Shown one piece after another: positions 51,137 to 60,701 of a DNA stretch of 64,000 bases. The position numbers and the translations under genes were made by a program. Within the stretch, counting starts at the first letter, position 1, and each line of letters opens with the position of its first letter. Source of the DNA: an uncultured Phascolarctobacterium sp. (GTDB taxonomy: Bacteria; Bacillota; Negativicutes; Acidaminococcales; Acidaminococcaceae); assembly GCF_934190775.1 (NCBI RefSeq), contig NZ_CAKPTG010000012.1:1-64000 (forward strand), read 5' to 3'. The notes below the pieces were generated by a model. The model saw only the letters and a program-made list of their open reading frames with translations, was not told the origin of the DNA and made no database searches.

Positions 51137-52165
51137 TCAGGCTTCGGCAGCCAAAAAGCTCTCTACTTTATTCCAATCAAGCTCGCCATCTTCAAACGGA
51201 CGGCGACGCATACGGTGCGGCAGCACCAGCTTAGCAGCTTCCTTCAGGTCGTCAAGGTTAGCCTGCTTGCGGCCGTTAAAGGCAGCCAGTGTCAGCGCTG
51301 TCTTGATAACGGTAATATCAGCGCGGTGGCCATCTACGCCCAGCTCTACCGACAGCTTAGCCACGGTTTCCAACAGCTTGTCATCAATAGTTACCTCCGG
51401 CAGCAGCTTGCCGGCAGCGATAATTTTTTCTGCCAGCTCCTGTTGTTCCTCCTGATAGCCTGCAATGAAGCTTTCAGCATCGTTTTCATAAGCCAGACGG
51501 CGTTTGATTACCTCTACGCGCTGCAGCGGGTCATGCTCGCCGGTTACAACAACGCTCAAACCAAAGCGGTCCAAAAGCTGCGGGCGGATATCACCCTCTT
51601 CGGGATTCATAGTGCCAACCAGCACAAAACGTGCGGGATGGGAGTAGGAAACACCCTCGCGCTCAACGGTGTTTACGCCCATAGCAGCAGCGTCCAGCAG
51701 AACGTCAACAACATGGTCATCCAACAGGTTGATTTCGTCTACATATAAGATATTACGGTTAGCCTGCGCCAAAATACCGGGTTCAAACTTTTTCTCACCA
51801 TGCTTAATCGCATGCTCAATATCCAAGGTGCCGACAACGCGGTCTTCGGTGGCGCTGACAGGCAGCTCAACTACGCGCATGTTGATGGTTTCCTCTGGCA
51901 AACTGCCTTCTGCCTGCAGCTTCGCAGTGCAGTCATCGCACAGTTGGCTGCTGTGCGGGTCACAGTGGAAGCGGCAGCCGTGCACAGCCGCCATCGGCGG
52001 CAGCAGCTCGGCGAGAGCGCGCACAGCGGTGGATTTTGCCGTGCCCTTTTCACCTTTAATCAAAACACCGCCCAGGGCCGGGTTGATAACATTCAAAATC
52101 AGGGACAGCTTCATTTCCTCCTGTCCTACAATCGCAGTAAAAGGATATACAGCAGTACGTTTCAT
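51137..52165 (-). CDS. BchI/ChlI-like chelatase AAA+ ATPase
   Basis: 342 aa. Walker A GEKGTAKST (about 38-46), Walker B LYVDEINLLDDH, and MNPEEGDIRPQLLDRFGL, all typical of magnesium-chelatase I subunits. A four-Cys cluster near residues 65-82 (HGCRFHCDPHSSQLCDDC) is seen in several BchI-like proteins and may bind metal. It supplies ATP hydrolysis for the chelatase. Its promoter has the same MerR-type geometry as those of cobN and two receptors. Confidence 0.93.
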   Translation of the reverse strand: MKRTAVYPFTAIVGQEEMKLSLILNVINPALGGVLIKGEKGTAKSTAVRALAELLPPMAAVHGCRFHCDPHSSQLCDDCTAKLQAEGSLPEETINMRVVELPVSATEDRVVGTLDIEHAIKHGEKKFEPGILAQANRNILYVDEINLLDDHVVDVLLDAAAMGVNTVEREGVSYSHPARFVLVGTMNPEEGDIRPQLLDRFGLSVVVTGEHDPLQRVEVIKRRLAYENDAESFIAGYQEEQQELAEKIIAAGKLLPEVTIDDKLLETVAKLSVELGVDGHRADITVIKTALTLAAFNGRKQANLDDLKEAAKLVLPHRMRRRPFEDGELDWNKVESFLAAEA

Positions 52166-52214
52166 TTATATTCCTCCGTTTATTAAAAAGAACTATCAAT
52201 AAAATATGTATCTA

Positions 52215-52245
52215 ATTATACAGTGTCTACTAGGTATACACGCAA
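52215..52245 (-). promoter_or_regulatory. MerR-type promoter of the BchI-like gene
   Basis: TTGCGT (52240-52245), 19-bp spacer, TATAAT (52215-52220) on the minus strand. A GTGTnTACnnnGTAnACAC dyad lies between the boxes, centred at spacer position 8 as in the other three. Confidence 0.62.
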
Positions 52246-52263
52246 GCGAATTAGGGAAATTTT

Positions 52264-55200
52264 TTATTCATCGCCGCGTTCTTCAATTTCTCCTTCAATA
52301 TTCAGCAGCAGCTCCTGCAGCGACTGCTTTGTTTGCGGCTTAGCATTCCACAGCTGGCGCTGCTCCGCCTCCAGCAAAACCTCCGTCAGTCTGCGCAACG
52401 CCCAGGGATTAACCTCAGCAAACCATTTCTGCATATCTGTATCCAAGGCATATTTTTCCGCAAACTTTTCATACATCCAGTCCTCCATAACGGCGCTGGT
52501 AGCATCCCATTGGAAGCAGTTGTCAACATAGGTTGCCAAATCACCTGCTCCCTTATAGCCAAACTCCTTCATGCCCTGGATATATTTGGGATTAATCGCT
52601 TCACCGCGGAACAGGCGCTTAACCTCCTCCGCCAACGTACGAATCACAACATGCTGACGGTCGGAGCTGTCACTGCAATAGTTCTTCGGCATCTTACCGC
52701 TGAAATTGCGTACTGCAGCAATCATGCCGCCACGATAAGCGTTGTAATCATCGGAATTCAGCAGATTAGACTCGCGGTTATCAATATTGCTGACGGTAAC
52801 CTCCAGCTTCGCCATACGATTAGTGAACAGCTGCGGCCTGTACTGACCTTTTTCGCCCTCGCCGTAAACATGTGCACCCCAACGCACATACACATCAGCA
52901 ATATCGCCCAAATCATCCCAATTGCGGGAAGCCAAAAGTGCGCTCACGCCTGCACCATGCGCTCCCGGCGGGTCGCCGAAAATGCGGTAGGACGCCTGTC
53001 TCCAGGCCTGCTCCTTGTCCACGCCCTCGCTTTCCAACCGCTGAGATTCCTCCACCACATGCTTACGCACGAAGTTGTCCTCAAAGCTTTCGTCAAGCGC
53101 TGCCACCTGCTGTACTGCTTTATCCAGCCAGCAAACCGCTCCAGGCAGTGTATCACGGAACAGGCTGCTGATACGTCCGGTAACATCAACACGTGGACGC
53201 TTCAGCTCATCAAGCGGAATAATCTCGATGCCTGTCACCTTCAGCGTTCCCTTCTGCCAAACAGGACGCACGCCCATCAGGCGCATAAATTCCGCCATAC
53301 ACTGACCATTGGAGCGCATGTTATAGGTTGCCCACAGCAAAATACCAACACTTTCGGGATAACGGCCTTCCTCCGCCACAAACTTGTTGATTACATCCTC
53401 CGCCATCTGCGAACCGATCTTCCACGCTACGGGAGTAGGCAGCAGCTGCGGGTCAACGCCGTAAAAATTGCGTCCGGTCGGCAAGATCTCAGCACCGCCG
53501 CTCGTAGGCGCGCCGCCGGCGCTAGGCTCAATATATTCTGACTTCAGCGCACGGATGCAGTTGCTGCGTTCCCAGGTAGTATGCGCCAGGCTGGGATACA
53601 GCTTGTCGCAGATGAAGCCGGCGATTTTTATAATATCCTGCTGCACAGTCTCATCCCAACACTTTACGCACTCCAACGCCCGCAATTTATCTTCGTGGAC
53701 TACGAAGCCATCATTTTGCAGCAGACGGATAATCTCCAAGCATTGGCCGTTAATTTTATCAAGCAGCATACCGTAGCTCAAAATACCGTCCGGCAACAGC
53801 TTACTGCTGTTGTCAATCAGCTCATAATAATCGTAGCCGTAGGCCTGTGCCAATGTTTTAGGCAGTGACGGCATATCGGGATTTTCCAAGCGCACCAACG
53901 CATAAAGATATTCCGTAAGCTTTTCGCCCTGCGGCGGATTGCCCATGATATGCAGGCCGGTAGTCATCTGCATATTCTTCAAATCCGTCAGATATGTATG
54001 CAGATGGCTGACGTAATCATCAAAATCGGCAGCATCCTCTTCACGCACCTCATCCGTAAGGTCGGCAGCAGCGGCCTTCTCCCTGATTTGTGCCATCGGC
54101 TCGCTCAAATCGGCATCCTTATCAGCCTTAAAGTGTACATATTCCTCCAAAGCCTTTTCCAGCTCCGCCAGCTCATCATACACGCCGCTAATACTCAGAG
54201 GTGCCGAAAGATAGCTGATGAGGCAGGCAGCACTGCGGCGTTTGGCCTGTATGCCCTCGCCCGTATCAACTACCCAATAGGGATAAACATTTGGCAAATC
54301 ACCAGTACAGATATCGGGATAGCATTCATTGCCCATCGCCACGCCCTTGCCCGGAAGCCATTCCAAACTGCCATGCGTACCGATATGCATCATCGCATCT
54401 GCGCCCCAGATATCGCGCAGCCAATGATAAAAGCCTAAATAATGATGTGTCGGCGCGCAGTCGGGCGAATGGTAAATTTTGTCAGGATCCTCGCCAAAGC
54501 CACGCGGTGGCTGCATCGTAATAAAAATATTGCCGTTCATCGTTCCGGGAATCAGTAAAAAATCATCATAAAAGAAAACCTCGCCCGGGGCTTCTCCCCA
54601 ATCGTTCGCCAGACGTTGCTGTACCTTTTCCGGCAACGTCCTGTAATAATCGCGGTATGCACTGACGAGCAGCTTGGCATCGGCATTATCAATCTGCTTT
54701 TCGCTCATGTAGTCCCTGTCATTCGTCGCACCGGCAATCAGCTCGTCAATAAACTCCTGTCTGTCCGCCGGAATATGGTCAATGACATAACCTGCATCAC
54801 GCAAGTCCTGCAGCAGCAAACGCACGCTTTCAATACTGTCAATCGCCGCACAGCTGCCAATGTTGGAATTGGTCGACGGATGGTTGTGAAAAACAATAGC
54901 GATTTTCTTTTCGGCATTCGGCTTGATACGCAAAAGTGCCAGCTTTTTCGCCTTACGCACCAACATATTCATGCGCTCCGCAATCTCCTGCGTAACCTGC
55001 TTGCCCTCAGCATCACGCTCCACCGTAGTTACCGGGCAGCTATGGATAATACCGTCAAACTCCGGCAGACTCACACTGTACGCCACCTCTACGGCGCTCA
55101 TGCCATCAAAGTTTTCGTACCATTCCTGATACGAACGATACAAGGTATAGGCCTGCAGTACCGTGATATTGAGCTTGGTCAAATCATCCAAGGCACAAGC

Positions 55201-55974
55201 GCGAATGCTGAACAAGGAAAATTTTATAGTGTTGATGAAAACATCGGCATAGCATTTGCCGTCCGCGCAAACGTACTTGCTTAAGGCTTCTTTAAAGCCG
55301 CCGCAGCCACTTGCGGCGTCAGGCGAGCTTGTAGAGAAGAAGCATAAGGCGTTGCACCCCAGCGCTTCAATCTCTCTGACTACCGCATCTGCAAAAACGG
55401 TATTGCCCCATAGCCAGTCACTGCGAAAGAAGACAACGGCCAGCGTAGGTCTGCCGTCCTTGCAAAAATCACGGCGATACTCATCCACATCATCATAAAC
55501 CTTGGCTGCACGCGGATGATAAATACCATCCCACGGCAAAAGCTCAGGAGCAGGCGCATTACATGCTGCCTGCAAAAACTGCTGTGCCAACCACAGCCAC
55601 AAATTCGTCCAGTTCTGCAGACCGCCGAATTTATAATAATCATTTATCCGCTTCAGCTCCTCCTCAGCCAGACCGCCGTGCAGTATATCCTCCGGATTAC
55701 CGGTCATCAGATAGACGTGTTTCTTTTTGTTGGCTAGCAGATATGATGATGATTCCGACAGAAACTTGGTGCTAAGTCCTGTGCCCATCCAAGGGAAGAT
55801 GACTACCTCCGCCTGCTGCATCTGCTTTTCCATATCCTTTGTCCACTCTGTATCGCTTGGGACATACAGCACTTGCCCCGCGACAGCTTCTTGCGTCTGC
55901 TGCGCCAGCTTCAATGCGTCCTGCATATAGGTTGCAGTCTGCTCCATATTGGTGAGAAATAAAATTTGTTGCAT
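52264..55974 (-). CDS. CobN/HmuS/BchH-family chelatase large subunit
   Basis: 1236 aa. The start at 55974 follows GGAGGTGA; a longer frame to 56046 would begin at or before the predicted transcript start. The catalytic region reads HIGTHGSLEWLPGKG, followed by DLPNVYPYWVVDTGEG and QAKRRSAACLI, the CobN hallmark. CobN inserts cobalt into corrins, BchH magnesium into porphyrins, and HmuS of Bacteroidetes removes iron from heme; sequence reading cannot choose among them. Neighbouring receptors and binding proteins, and absence of cobalamin-synthesis genes, favour a metalloporphyrin or heme role. Confidence 0.9.
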   Translation of the reverse strand: MQQILFLTNMEQTATYMQDALKLAQQTQEAVAGQVLYVPSDTEWTKDMEKQMQQAEVVIFPWMGTGLSTKFLSESSSYLLANKKKHVYLMTGNPEDILHGGLAEEELKRINDYYKFGGLQNWTNLWLWLAQQFLQAACNAPAPELLPWDGIYHPRAAKVYDDVDEYRRDFCKDGRPTLAVVFFRSDWLWGNTVFADAVVREIEALGCNALCFFSTSSPDAASGCGGFKEALSKYVCADGKCYADVFINTIKFSLFSIRACALDDLTKLNITVLQAYTLYRSYQEWYENFDGMSAVEVAYSVSLPEFDGIIHSCPVTTVERDAEGKQVTQEIAERMNMLVRKAKKLALLRIKPNAEKKIAIVFHNHPSTNSNIGSCAAIDSIESVRLLLQDLRDAGYVIDHIPADRQEFIDELIAGATNDRDYMSEKQIDNADAKLLVSAYRDYYRTLPEKVQQRLANDWGEAPGEVFFYDDFLLIPGTMNGNIFITMQPPRGFGEDPDKIYHSPDCAPTHHYLGFYHWLRDIWGADAMMHIGTHGSLEWLPGKGVAMGNECYPDICTGDLPNVYPYWVVDTGEGIQAKRRSAACLISYLSAPLSISGVYDELAELEKALEEYVHFKADKDADLSEPMAQIREKAAAADLTDEVREEDAADFDDYVSHLHTYLTDLKNMQMTTGLHIMGNPPQGEKLTEYLYALVRLENPDMPSLPKTLAQAYGYDYYELIDNSSKLLPDGILSYGMLLDKINGQCLEIIRLLQNDGFVVHEDKLRALECVKCWDETVQQDIIKIAGFICDKLYPSLAHTTWERSNCIRALKSEYIEPSAGGAPTSGGAEILPTGRNFYGVDPQLLPTPVAWKIGSQMAEDVINKFVAEEGRYPESVGILLWATYNMRSNGQCMAEFMRLMGVRPVWQKGTLKVTGIEIIPLDELKRPRVDVTGRISSLFRDTLPGAVCWLDKAVQQVAALDESFEDNFVRKHVVEESQRLESEGVDKEQAWRQASYRIFGDPPGAHGAGVSALLASRNWDDLGDIADVYVRWGAHVYGEGEKGQYRPQLFTNRMAKLEVTVSNIDNRESNLLNSDDYNAYRGGMIAAVRNFSGKMPKNYCSDSSDRQHVVIRTLAEEVKRLFRGEAINPKYIQGMKEFGYKGAGDLATYVDNCFQWDATSAVMEDWMYEKFAEKYALDTDMQKWFAEVNPWALRRLTEVLLEAEQRQLWNAKPQTKQSLQELLLNIEGEIEERGDE

Positions 55975-56015
55975 TCTTTCACCTCCGAAAATTATCGATA
56001 CTCCTATTCTTTCAT

Positions 56016-56045
56016 AAAAATGAGGACGAACAACCATCGCCCTCA
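56016..56045 (-). terminator. Terminator in the cobN leader
   Basis: Nine-bp stem with one G·U pair (56021-56029 with 56037-56045), T5 on the minus strand. It starts only about 4 nt after the expected transcript start of the cobN promoter. Confidence 0.7.
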
Positions 56046-56055
56046 CAATAAAATA

Positions 56056-56086
56056 ATATTACGCTATATAGTTCTCATACAGTCAA
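56056..56086 (-). promoter_or_regulatory. MerR-type promoter of cobN-like gene
   Basis: TTGACT (56081-56086), 19-bp spacer starting GTATGAG, TAATAT (56056-56061). Part of the shared promoter set. Confidence 0.65.
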
Positions 56087-56104
56087 GCACTTTGGGTTTA
56101 TTTG

Positions 56105-57082
56105 CTAATATCCCTTAAGAAAAACTTCCTCTTCATCAGTAAATATATTTCCATAAGCAAGATTGGCAATCTTCTTAATCGCCCATACGCAGTTTTGATT
56201 GGAAGCATATAAATACTTGTCCTTCAAATAGCAGACATGATTATTATTGACCGCCTCCAGATTAGCCAACGCAGGATCATCCAAAAATTCCTTTTTATAC
56301 CCGTCCTTGTTATCATGCTTAAGCTCCCATGACAGTGAAAGCAGAAAGTAATCCGGGTTAGCACGTAGCATTATTTCTTTATCCATTAGCTGACCGTTGA
56401 GCACCCCTATCTCTGCAGGTGCATTTTTCACCCCGGCAAAGTGGCACATATCATCAAAAAAAGATCCCTTACCACCGTAATTATGGTTCATTTTAGAAAC
56501 AAGCATCACACTTTTTGGTTTCACGCCAGCGCTATCCACCTTGTTTTTAATATAGTCGAGCTGTTTTTGCATTTTTTGCAACAGCTTGTCTGCATGCTCC
56601 TTTTCGCCGACAGCCTGACCTATATCCTGAATCTGCTTTTTAATTTCTTCCACATTATTCGCATTGCTCACAACATATACAGGTATTCCCATACCACGAT
56701 AAGTCTGAATGCGGTTTTCTCCGGTGCTTTCACGGGCAATTATTAAATCCGGCTTGAGCGCCAGAACCTGCTCTGAAGAAAAATCATAATTTAATTTTGT
56801 AGGCTTTTTTATTGCCTCAGTACTTATGTAAGATACCGAAGCATCATACATTGATTTAGAAAGTGCAACAACACGCTCTTCATCAACAAGTCCCATTACA
56901 ATATTATCCAGATTAAAATGTGTTGTCATAATCCGCTGGGGCTTTTGGGAAAATTTTATTACAGTCCCTTGCGAATCAACTACCTGATAGGCTGCTCCGC
57001 TTGTTTTTTCAACGTCCTGCTTTTGACAGCCTGCTGCACAAAATGCCAGCAGCAGTAAAAGCAGCAGTAAATTCTTCCACAT
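56105..57082 (-). CDS. FecB/BtuF-type ABC binding lipoprotein 1
   Basis: 325 aa. Lipobox CAAGC near residue 19, then the class III (TroA/BtuF/FepB-like) binding fold: VVDSQGTVIKFSQKPQRI at the start, LALKPDLIIA near residue 112, long central helix and second lobe. Such proteins bind siderophores, heme or cobalamin in the periplasm and pass them to an ABC permease; no permease or ATPase gene is in the window. It follows receptor 3 directly. Confidence 0.9.
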   Translation of the reverse strand: MWKNLLLLLLLLAFCAAGCQKQDVEKTSGAAYQVVDSQGTVIKFSQKPQRIMTTHFNLDNIVMGLVDEERVVALSKSMYDASVSYISTEAIKKPTKLNYDFSSEQVLALKPDLIIARESTGENRIQTYRGMGIPVYVVSNANNVEEIKKQIQDIGQAVGEKEHADKLLQKMQKQLDYIKNKVDSAGVKPKSVMLVSKMNHNYGGKGSFFDDMCHFAGVKNAPAEIGVLNGQLMDKEIMLRANPDYFLLSLSWELKHDNKDGYKKEFLDDPALANLEAVNNNHVCYLKDKYLYASNQNCVWAIKKIANLAYGNIFTDEEEVFLKGY

Positions 57083-57109
57083 AGTTTCACCTCATTTTTC
57101 TGTTATATG

Positions 57110-57144
57110 AAAAAGCAGGACGGAATGAATCCGCCCCACTTTTT
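57110..57144 (-). terminator. Imperfect terminator after receptor 3
   Basis: AAAAAG...CGG/CCG...CTTTTT stem with internal mismatches; likely partial read-through into the binding lipoprotein gene. Confidence 0.55.
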
Positions 57145-57169
57145 CGGGAGTGTTAGCTGCCTTAATCTA

Positions 57170-59089
57170 TCAGAAACTATACTCTACTCCTAATTCAAAG
57201 TTTCTGCCCGGTGCTGAGAACCATTTATCGTTAGGATTCAATTCATAGCTTGTCTCAGTATACATTCTATTAAATATATTGTTAACTCTACCAAAAATAT
57301 TTATTGTTTTTGTCGGTTTGTAGTTAACAACACTATCCCAAACCCAATATGTTCTAAACGATTTACCAATTGTTTGGTTTTTAGATCTGTTCTGAGCTTT
57401 GCCAACGGTCAAACGACCTGCTAAATCTATATCAAATTTACTGCTTTTGTAATTCATACCTAAATTAAAGTTACTTCTTGGCATTGCACCATTTCTGTTA
57501 GGTGCTTTGCCGGCATCTGGCTTAATATATAAATAGTTATAACCAACATTAGCACTGAAACCATTTCCTAAGATTTTGTTTAATCTTAAAGAAGCACCTC
57601 TTGCATGTTCTTGAGCAATATTTACATATTGTCCTTTTGGATGAGTTGCAGTAGGTGTAGCATCATAAGCCATAGCATCATTTGAGTCGCGTTTAAAAAC
57701 ATTTAAGCTACCAGTAGTTGTATCATCAATAATGAAATTCATACCAGCTTCTAACGAGGTACCACGTTCTGCTCTTAAATCAGGATTACCATAAACAGCG
57801 CTATACAAATGAGCTATGTAAGGCGCTGTAAAGAAACGTTTATAACCAAAATAAGCATTAATTTTATCGCTAGGACTATAACCCAAAACAAAGCTAGGTG
57901 TATTCGCACGTCCGTATCTAGATTGGTCGTCCATTCTTAAGCCGCTAGTGAATTTCCATTTATCATTAAATGTCCATTCATCTTGCACAAAAAATGATTT
58001 GTTGCTAATTTTCACACCGCTTGTGTTAGCGGATTTATTTTTATACAAATTAACTTTATCCCTATAATAATCAATGCCACTTACTATAGTATGTTTACCA
58101 TCTTTGTAAGTTAATTGATCACTAAAACCCTCTGTAGTAAAGTCATTGACTTTAAAATAATCCTTTTCCTGTCCCTTGTTTCTATTTCTAAAATAAGATA
58201 AGTTGTTTTCTAAATTATTATTAACTTTTTGATTATAAACAGTCTCAAAACGTGAATTATCTCTTGTACCAGGTGTAATATCAGGTGCACTCCAACCACT
58301 ATTAGTGATAACATAATCAGATTTATATGTCATATAATTTACAAACAACTCTGCATTATCATTAAAACGTTTCCCTATTTTATATGTATTATTTGTAGCA
58401 TCTAACTTATCTACAATTTTTCTACCCCATCCGTCTTTATAGTCTCCCGTACGTTTCTTTTGAGCAGAAATATTCCAATAAAACCCATCTTTACTACCAC
58501 TATGCGAGAAGTTATATTGTTCTCTATCATAACTGCCTGTTATAGCCGTTATTTTACTTTTTGACTCACCATCTTTAATTTTTCTTGTGATAATATTAAT
58601 AACACCACCTTGAGCATCAGAACCATACAAAGTAGACGCAGAACTCTTTAAAATTTCTACTTTTTCAACACCTTCCATATTGCTAATTTCGGCTAAAGCC
58701 ATTTTTCCCGCAGTACCACAACTACCATTAATATTTGCGCGTTGTCCATCAATTAAAACAACAACATTAGAAGAGCCATTAATATAAAGGTTATTAGAAA
58801 TAGAACCCTCTCCATTAGAACCATAATGTGCAATAAATACCCCAGGAATATCTCTCAAAGCTTGGCTAATATTGTCAAAATGACGTTCTTCTATCTGCTT
58901 GCGTGTAATTACTTGAATATTTGCATTTGCTTTAAATTCTTCTTCACTTGTGCGGCTTGCCGTAACAACCATTGTATCCAAAGAATATTCCGGCATACTG
59001 TCTGCAAAAGCAGCAGGCGTAACTCCACCCAATAAAACAGACAGCATCACTGTGCTGCCAAGATAATTGATCTTCTTCAAAATACTCAT
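57170..59089 (-). CDS. TonB-dependent outer-membrane receptor 3
   Basis: 639 aa from the ATG at 59089 (an alternative TTG at 59080 or ATG at 59107 exist). Signal peptide ending AAFA-DS, TonB box LDTMVVTASRT, plug with INGSSNVVVLIDG and LYGSDAQGGVINIITR, barrel ending in VEYSF. FTAPYIAHLY...YGNPDL resembles the FRAP-NPxL region of heme and cobalamin receptors. It lies upstream of a binding lipoprotein and the chelatase genes behind a MerR-type promoter, so heme or a corrinoid is the leading guess. Confidence 0.92.
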   Translation of the reverse strand: MSILKKINYLGSTVMLSVLLGGVTPAAFADSMPEYSLDTMVVTASRTSEEEFKANANIQVITRKQIEERHFDNISQALRDIPGVFIAHYGSNGEGSISNNLYINGSSNVVVLIDGQRANINGSCGTAGKMALAEISNMEGVEKVEILKSSASTLYGSDAQGGVINIITRKIKDGESKSKITAITGSYDREQYNFSHSGSKDGFYWNISAQKKRTGDYKDGWGRKIVDKLDATNNTYKIGKRFNDNAELFVNYMTYKSDYVITNSGWSAPDITPGTRDNSRFETVYNQKVNNNLENNLSYFRNRNKGQEKDYFKVNDFTTEGFSDQLTYKDGKHTIVSGIDYYRDKVNLYKNKSANTSGVKISNKSFFVQDEWTFNDKWKFTSGLRMDDQSRYGRANTPSFVLGYSPSDKINAYFGYKRFFTAPYIAHLYSAVYGNPDLRAERGTSLEAGMNFIIDDTTTGSLNVFKRDSNDAMAYDATPTATHPKGQYVNIAQEHARGASLRLNKILGNGFSANVGYNYLYIKPDAGKAPNRNGAMPRSNFNLGMNYKSSKFDIDLAGRLTVGKAQNRSKNQTIGKSFRTYWVWDSVVNYKPTKTINIFGRVNNIFNRMYTETSYELNPNDKWFSAPGRNFELGVEYSF

Positions 59090-59170
59090 CCTTCCTTTAC
59101 AGTCCATACTCAGCAATATAATTCACAAAAAAGCCTGCCATAACGCAGCCCCAGCAACTATGCTTCGTTA

Positions 59171-59201
59171 ATTCTAAACAGTATAGTGTTCATACAGTCA
59201 A
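59171..59201 (-). promoter_or_regulatory. MerR-type promoter of receptor 3
   Basis: TTGACT (59196-59201), 19-bp spacer, TAGAAT (59171-59176). The dyad CnGTAT-N7-ATACnG is centred at spacer position 8. Confidence 0.7.
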
Positions 59202-59302
59202 GCGTTTTATTAAATTATTTTTCTTACTAAGAGTAATTACGCTTTTATATAAAGAAACAGGACGGAATTAATCCGCCATACCTGACATTGCATACTAAAT
59301 TA

Positions 59303-59422
59303 TTATCTTCTCACATATCTCTGCTTGGAGCTTTTAGGCTTATCAATAAGCGTCAAAGCAATTTTGCCTTCATCAATCATCGGTTGTACAATTTGGGACA
59401 TGGAATAATAAATTTTTAGCAA
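59303..59422 (-). pseudogene. Relic of an AlbA_2/COG2865-type ATP-binding protein; gap 59202-59573
   Basis: On the minus strand a 39-codon frame reads as IYYSMSQIVQPMIDEGKI then LIDKPKSSKQRYVRR and a stop, which matches the C-terminal end of the large COG2865 helicase-like proteins. It is closed by an in-frame TAG at the upstream side. The TAGTTGCCAAA-type repeats further upstream (59420-59520) may be the decayed Leu/Ala/Lys repeat that usually precedes this tail. Confidence 0.5.
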
Positions 59423-59522
59423 CTATTCTAGCATTTTGCCAATTATTATGTAAACTCTGACGCAGTTTAGCAACTTTTTGGCAACTAGTCAACAAGTTTG
59501 GCAACTATTTGACAACATTAAC

Positions 59523-59561
59523 AAAAAAAGTCGGCAAGCAGCATTTCACCGCTCACCGACG
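59523..59561 (-). terminator. Terminator of binding lipoprotein 2
   Basis: GTCGG/CCGAC and AGC/GCT paired stem, T7 on the minus strand. Confidence 0.75.
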
Positions 59562-59573
59562 TCATTGATAATT

Positions 59574-60533
59574 TTATTCACTATATACAGCGTCCGCCAA
59601 GTCCTCCACAGCGTTGACAATATACTGCGACACGCACAATACATGCTTCGCCGGCACTGTATAGACCTTTCTGTTTTTCACTGCGTCCGTAGTCAGATAG
59701 CCGGGATTGTTCAACAGCTCCTCCTCCATCTGCTTCGGATCATGCTGGCCGTCATAATTCCAGCCTGCGAGCAAAAACACCTCCGGATTGAGCTGAACCA
59801 CGGCCTCCTGATTGACGATACCAGGCTTATCATAATGCAGCTCCTCCAAGGCATTGCGCACCTGCGCATATCTGCAGACATCGTTAAACGAAGCCTCCGG
59901 ACTGTAGTAGGCACCGTTGCTGCGCATAAAAACAATGCGCTTCTGCTTTTCTTTGGGAATGTTGCCAATTTTTTCCTGCACCTTTTTCAGATGCTCATTC
60001 ATCGCAGTAACCATCATCTCGCCGCGTTCCTTTTCGCCCACAGCCTCGCCCAAGAGGCGTATGCACTGGCGCACATCTTCAAAGCTTTTGGGTGTTTTAT
60101 AAACATAAACCTGCAGGTTCATATCGCGTAGCGACTGAATAACCTCCGGCTTAACAAAATCCGGTATCAATATTAAATCAGGGTGCAACGCCATAATTGC
60201 CTCCGAGCTTTGGCCATCTACTCTGCTGCCCACACTCTGCGCCCGCTCTACAATATTGGATATCCCCGGGTCGTCCACCAGACGTGAGAAGGCAGCAATG
60301 CGACTGCTTGGTACAAGGTCAATGAGGATTTCATCAGTGCTTATAGACATAGATATAATGCGCTGGGGTTTTTCTTTAAAATACAGCTTATGCCCCTGCG
60401 AATCCGTAACAGTATAGGCTGCAGTACTGTTCGATTTTGCCGTATTATCACTGCTGCAGCCTGCAACTATTAAAAGTAAACTCAGGCACAGCAGCAACGC
60501 TGTTATTAGCTTTTGATATTTTTGTTTTTGCAT
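59574..60533 (-). CDS. FecB/BtuF-type ABC binding lipoprotein 2
   Basis: 319 aa. Lipobox IVAGC near residue 26; the binding fold shows VTDSQGHKLYFKEKPQRI, IMALHPDLILIPD and a C-terminal AVEDLADAVY helix. Clearly a paralogue of the lipoprotein at 56105 but diverged. It lies directly downstream of receptor 4 and probably takes the ligand that receptor imports. No transporter permease is present in the window. Confidence 0.9.
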   Translation of the reverse strand: MQKQKYQKLITALLLCLSLLLIVAGCSSDNTAKSNSTAAYTVTDSQGHKLYFKEKPQRIISMSISTDEILIDLVPSSRIAAFSRLVDDPGISNIVERAQSVGSRVDGQSSEAIMALHPDLILIPDFVKPEVIQSLRDMNLQVYVYKTPKSFEDVRQCIRLLGEAVGEKERGEMMVTAMNEHLKKVQEKIGNIPKEKQKRIVFMRSNGAYYSPEASFNDVCRYAQVRNALEELHYDKPGIVNQEAVVQLNPEVFLLAGWNYDGQHDPKQMEEELLNNPGYLTTDAVKNRKVYTVPAKHVLCVSQYIVNAVEDLADAVYSE

Positions 60534-60624
60534 ATTTTCTTCATCCTTTATTTTCCTTCAGTATAGCTATTATAGCACGAACAGTAGCTTTCGACATAAG
60601 CAAGTTATAGCAGTTTGGCATATG

Positions 60625-60662
60625 AAAAAGGCAGAACAGATTTTGCTCTGCTCCGCCTTTCT
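60625..60662 (-). terminator. Terminator of receptor 4
   Basis: Stem AAGGC...AGA/TCT...GCCTT with small mismatches, T5 on the minus strand. Confidence 0.7.
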
Positions 60663-60701
60663 CATTGGAGTTAAGTGTATATGAATAAGGTTAGGGGCTG
60701 A

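Noticed and set aside
52264..56046. Longer start of the cobN-like gene at 56046
   Set aside because: The first 24 codons run through the terminator hairpin and begin at the predicted transcript start; GGAGGTGA fits the ATG at 55974.
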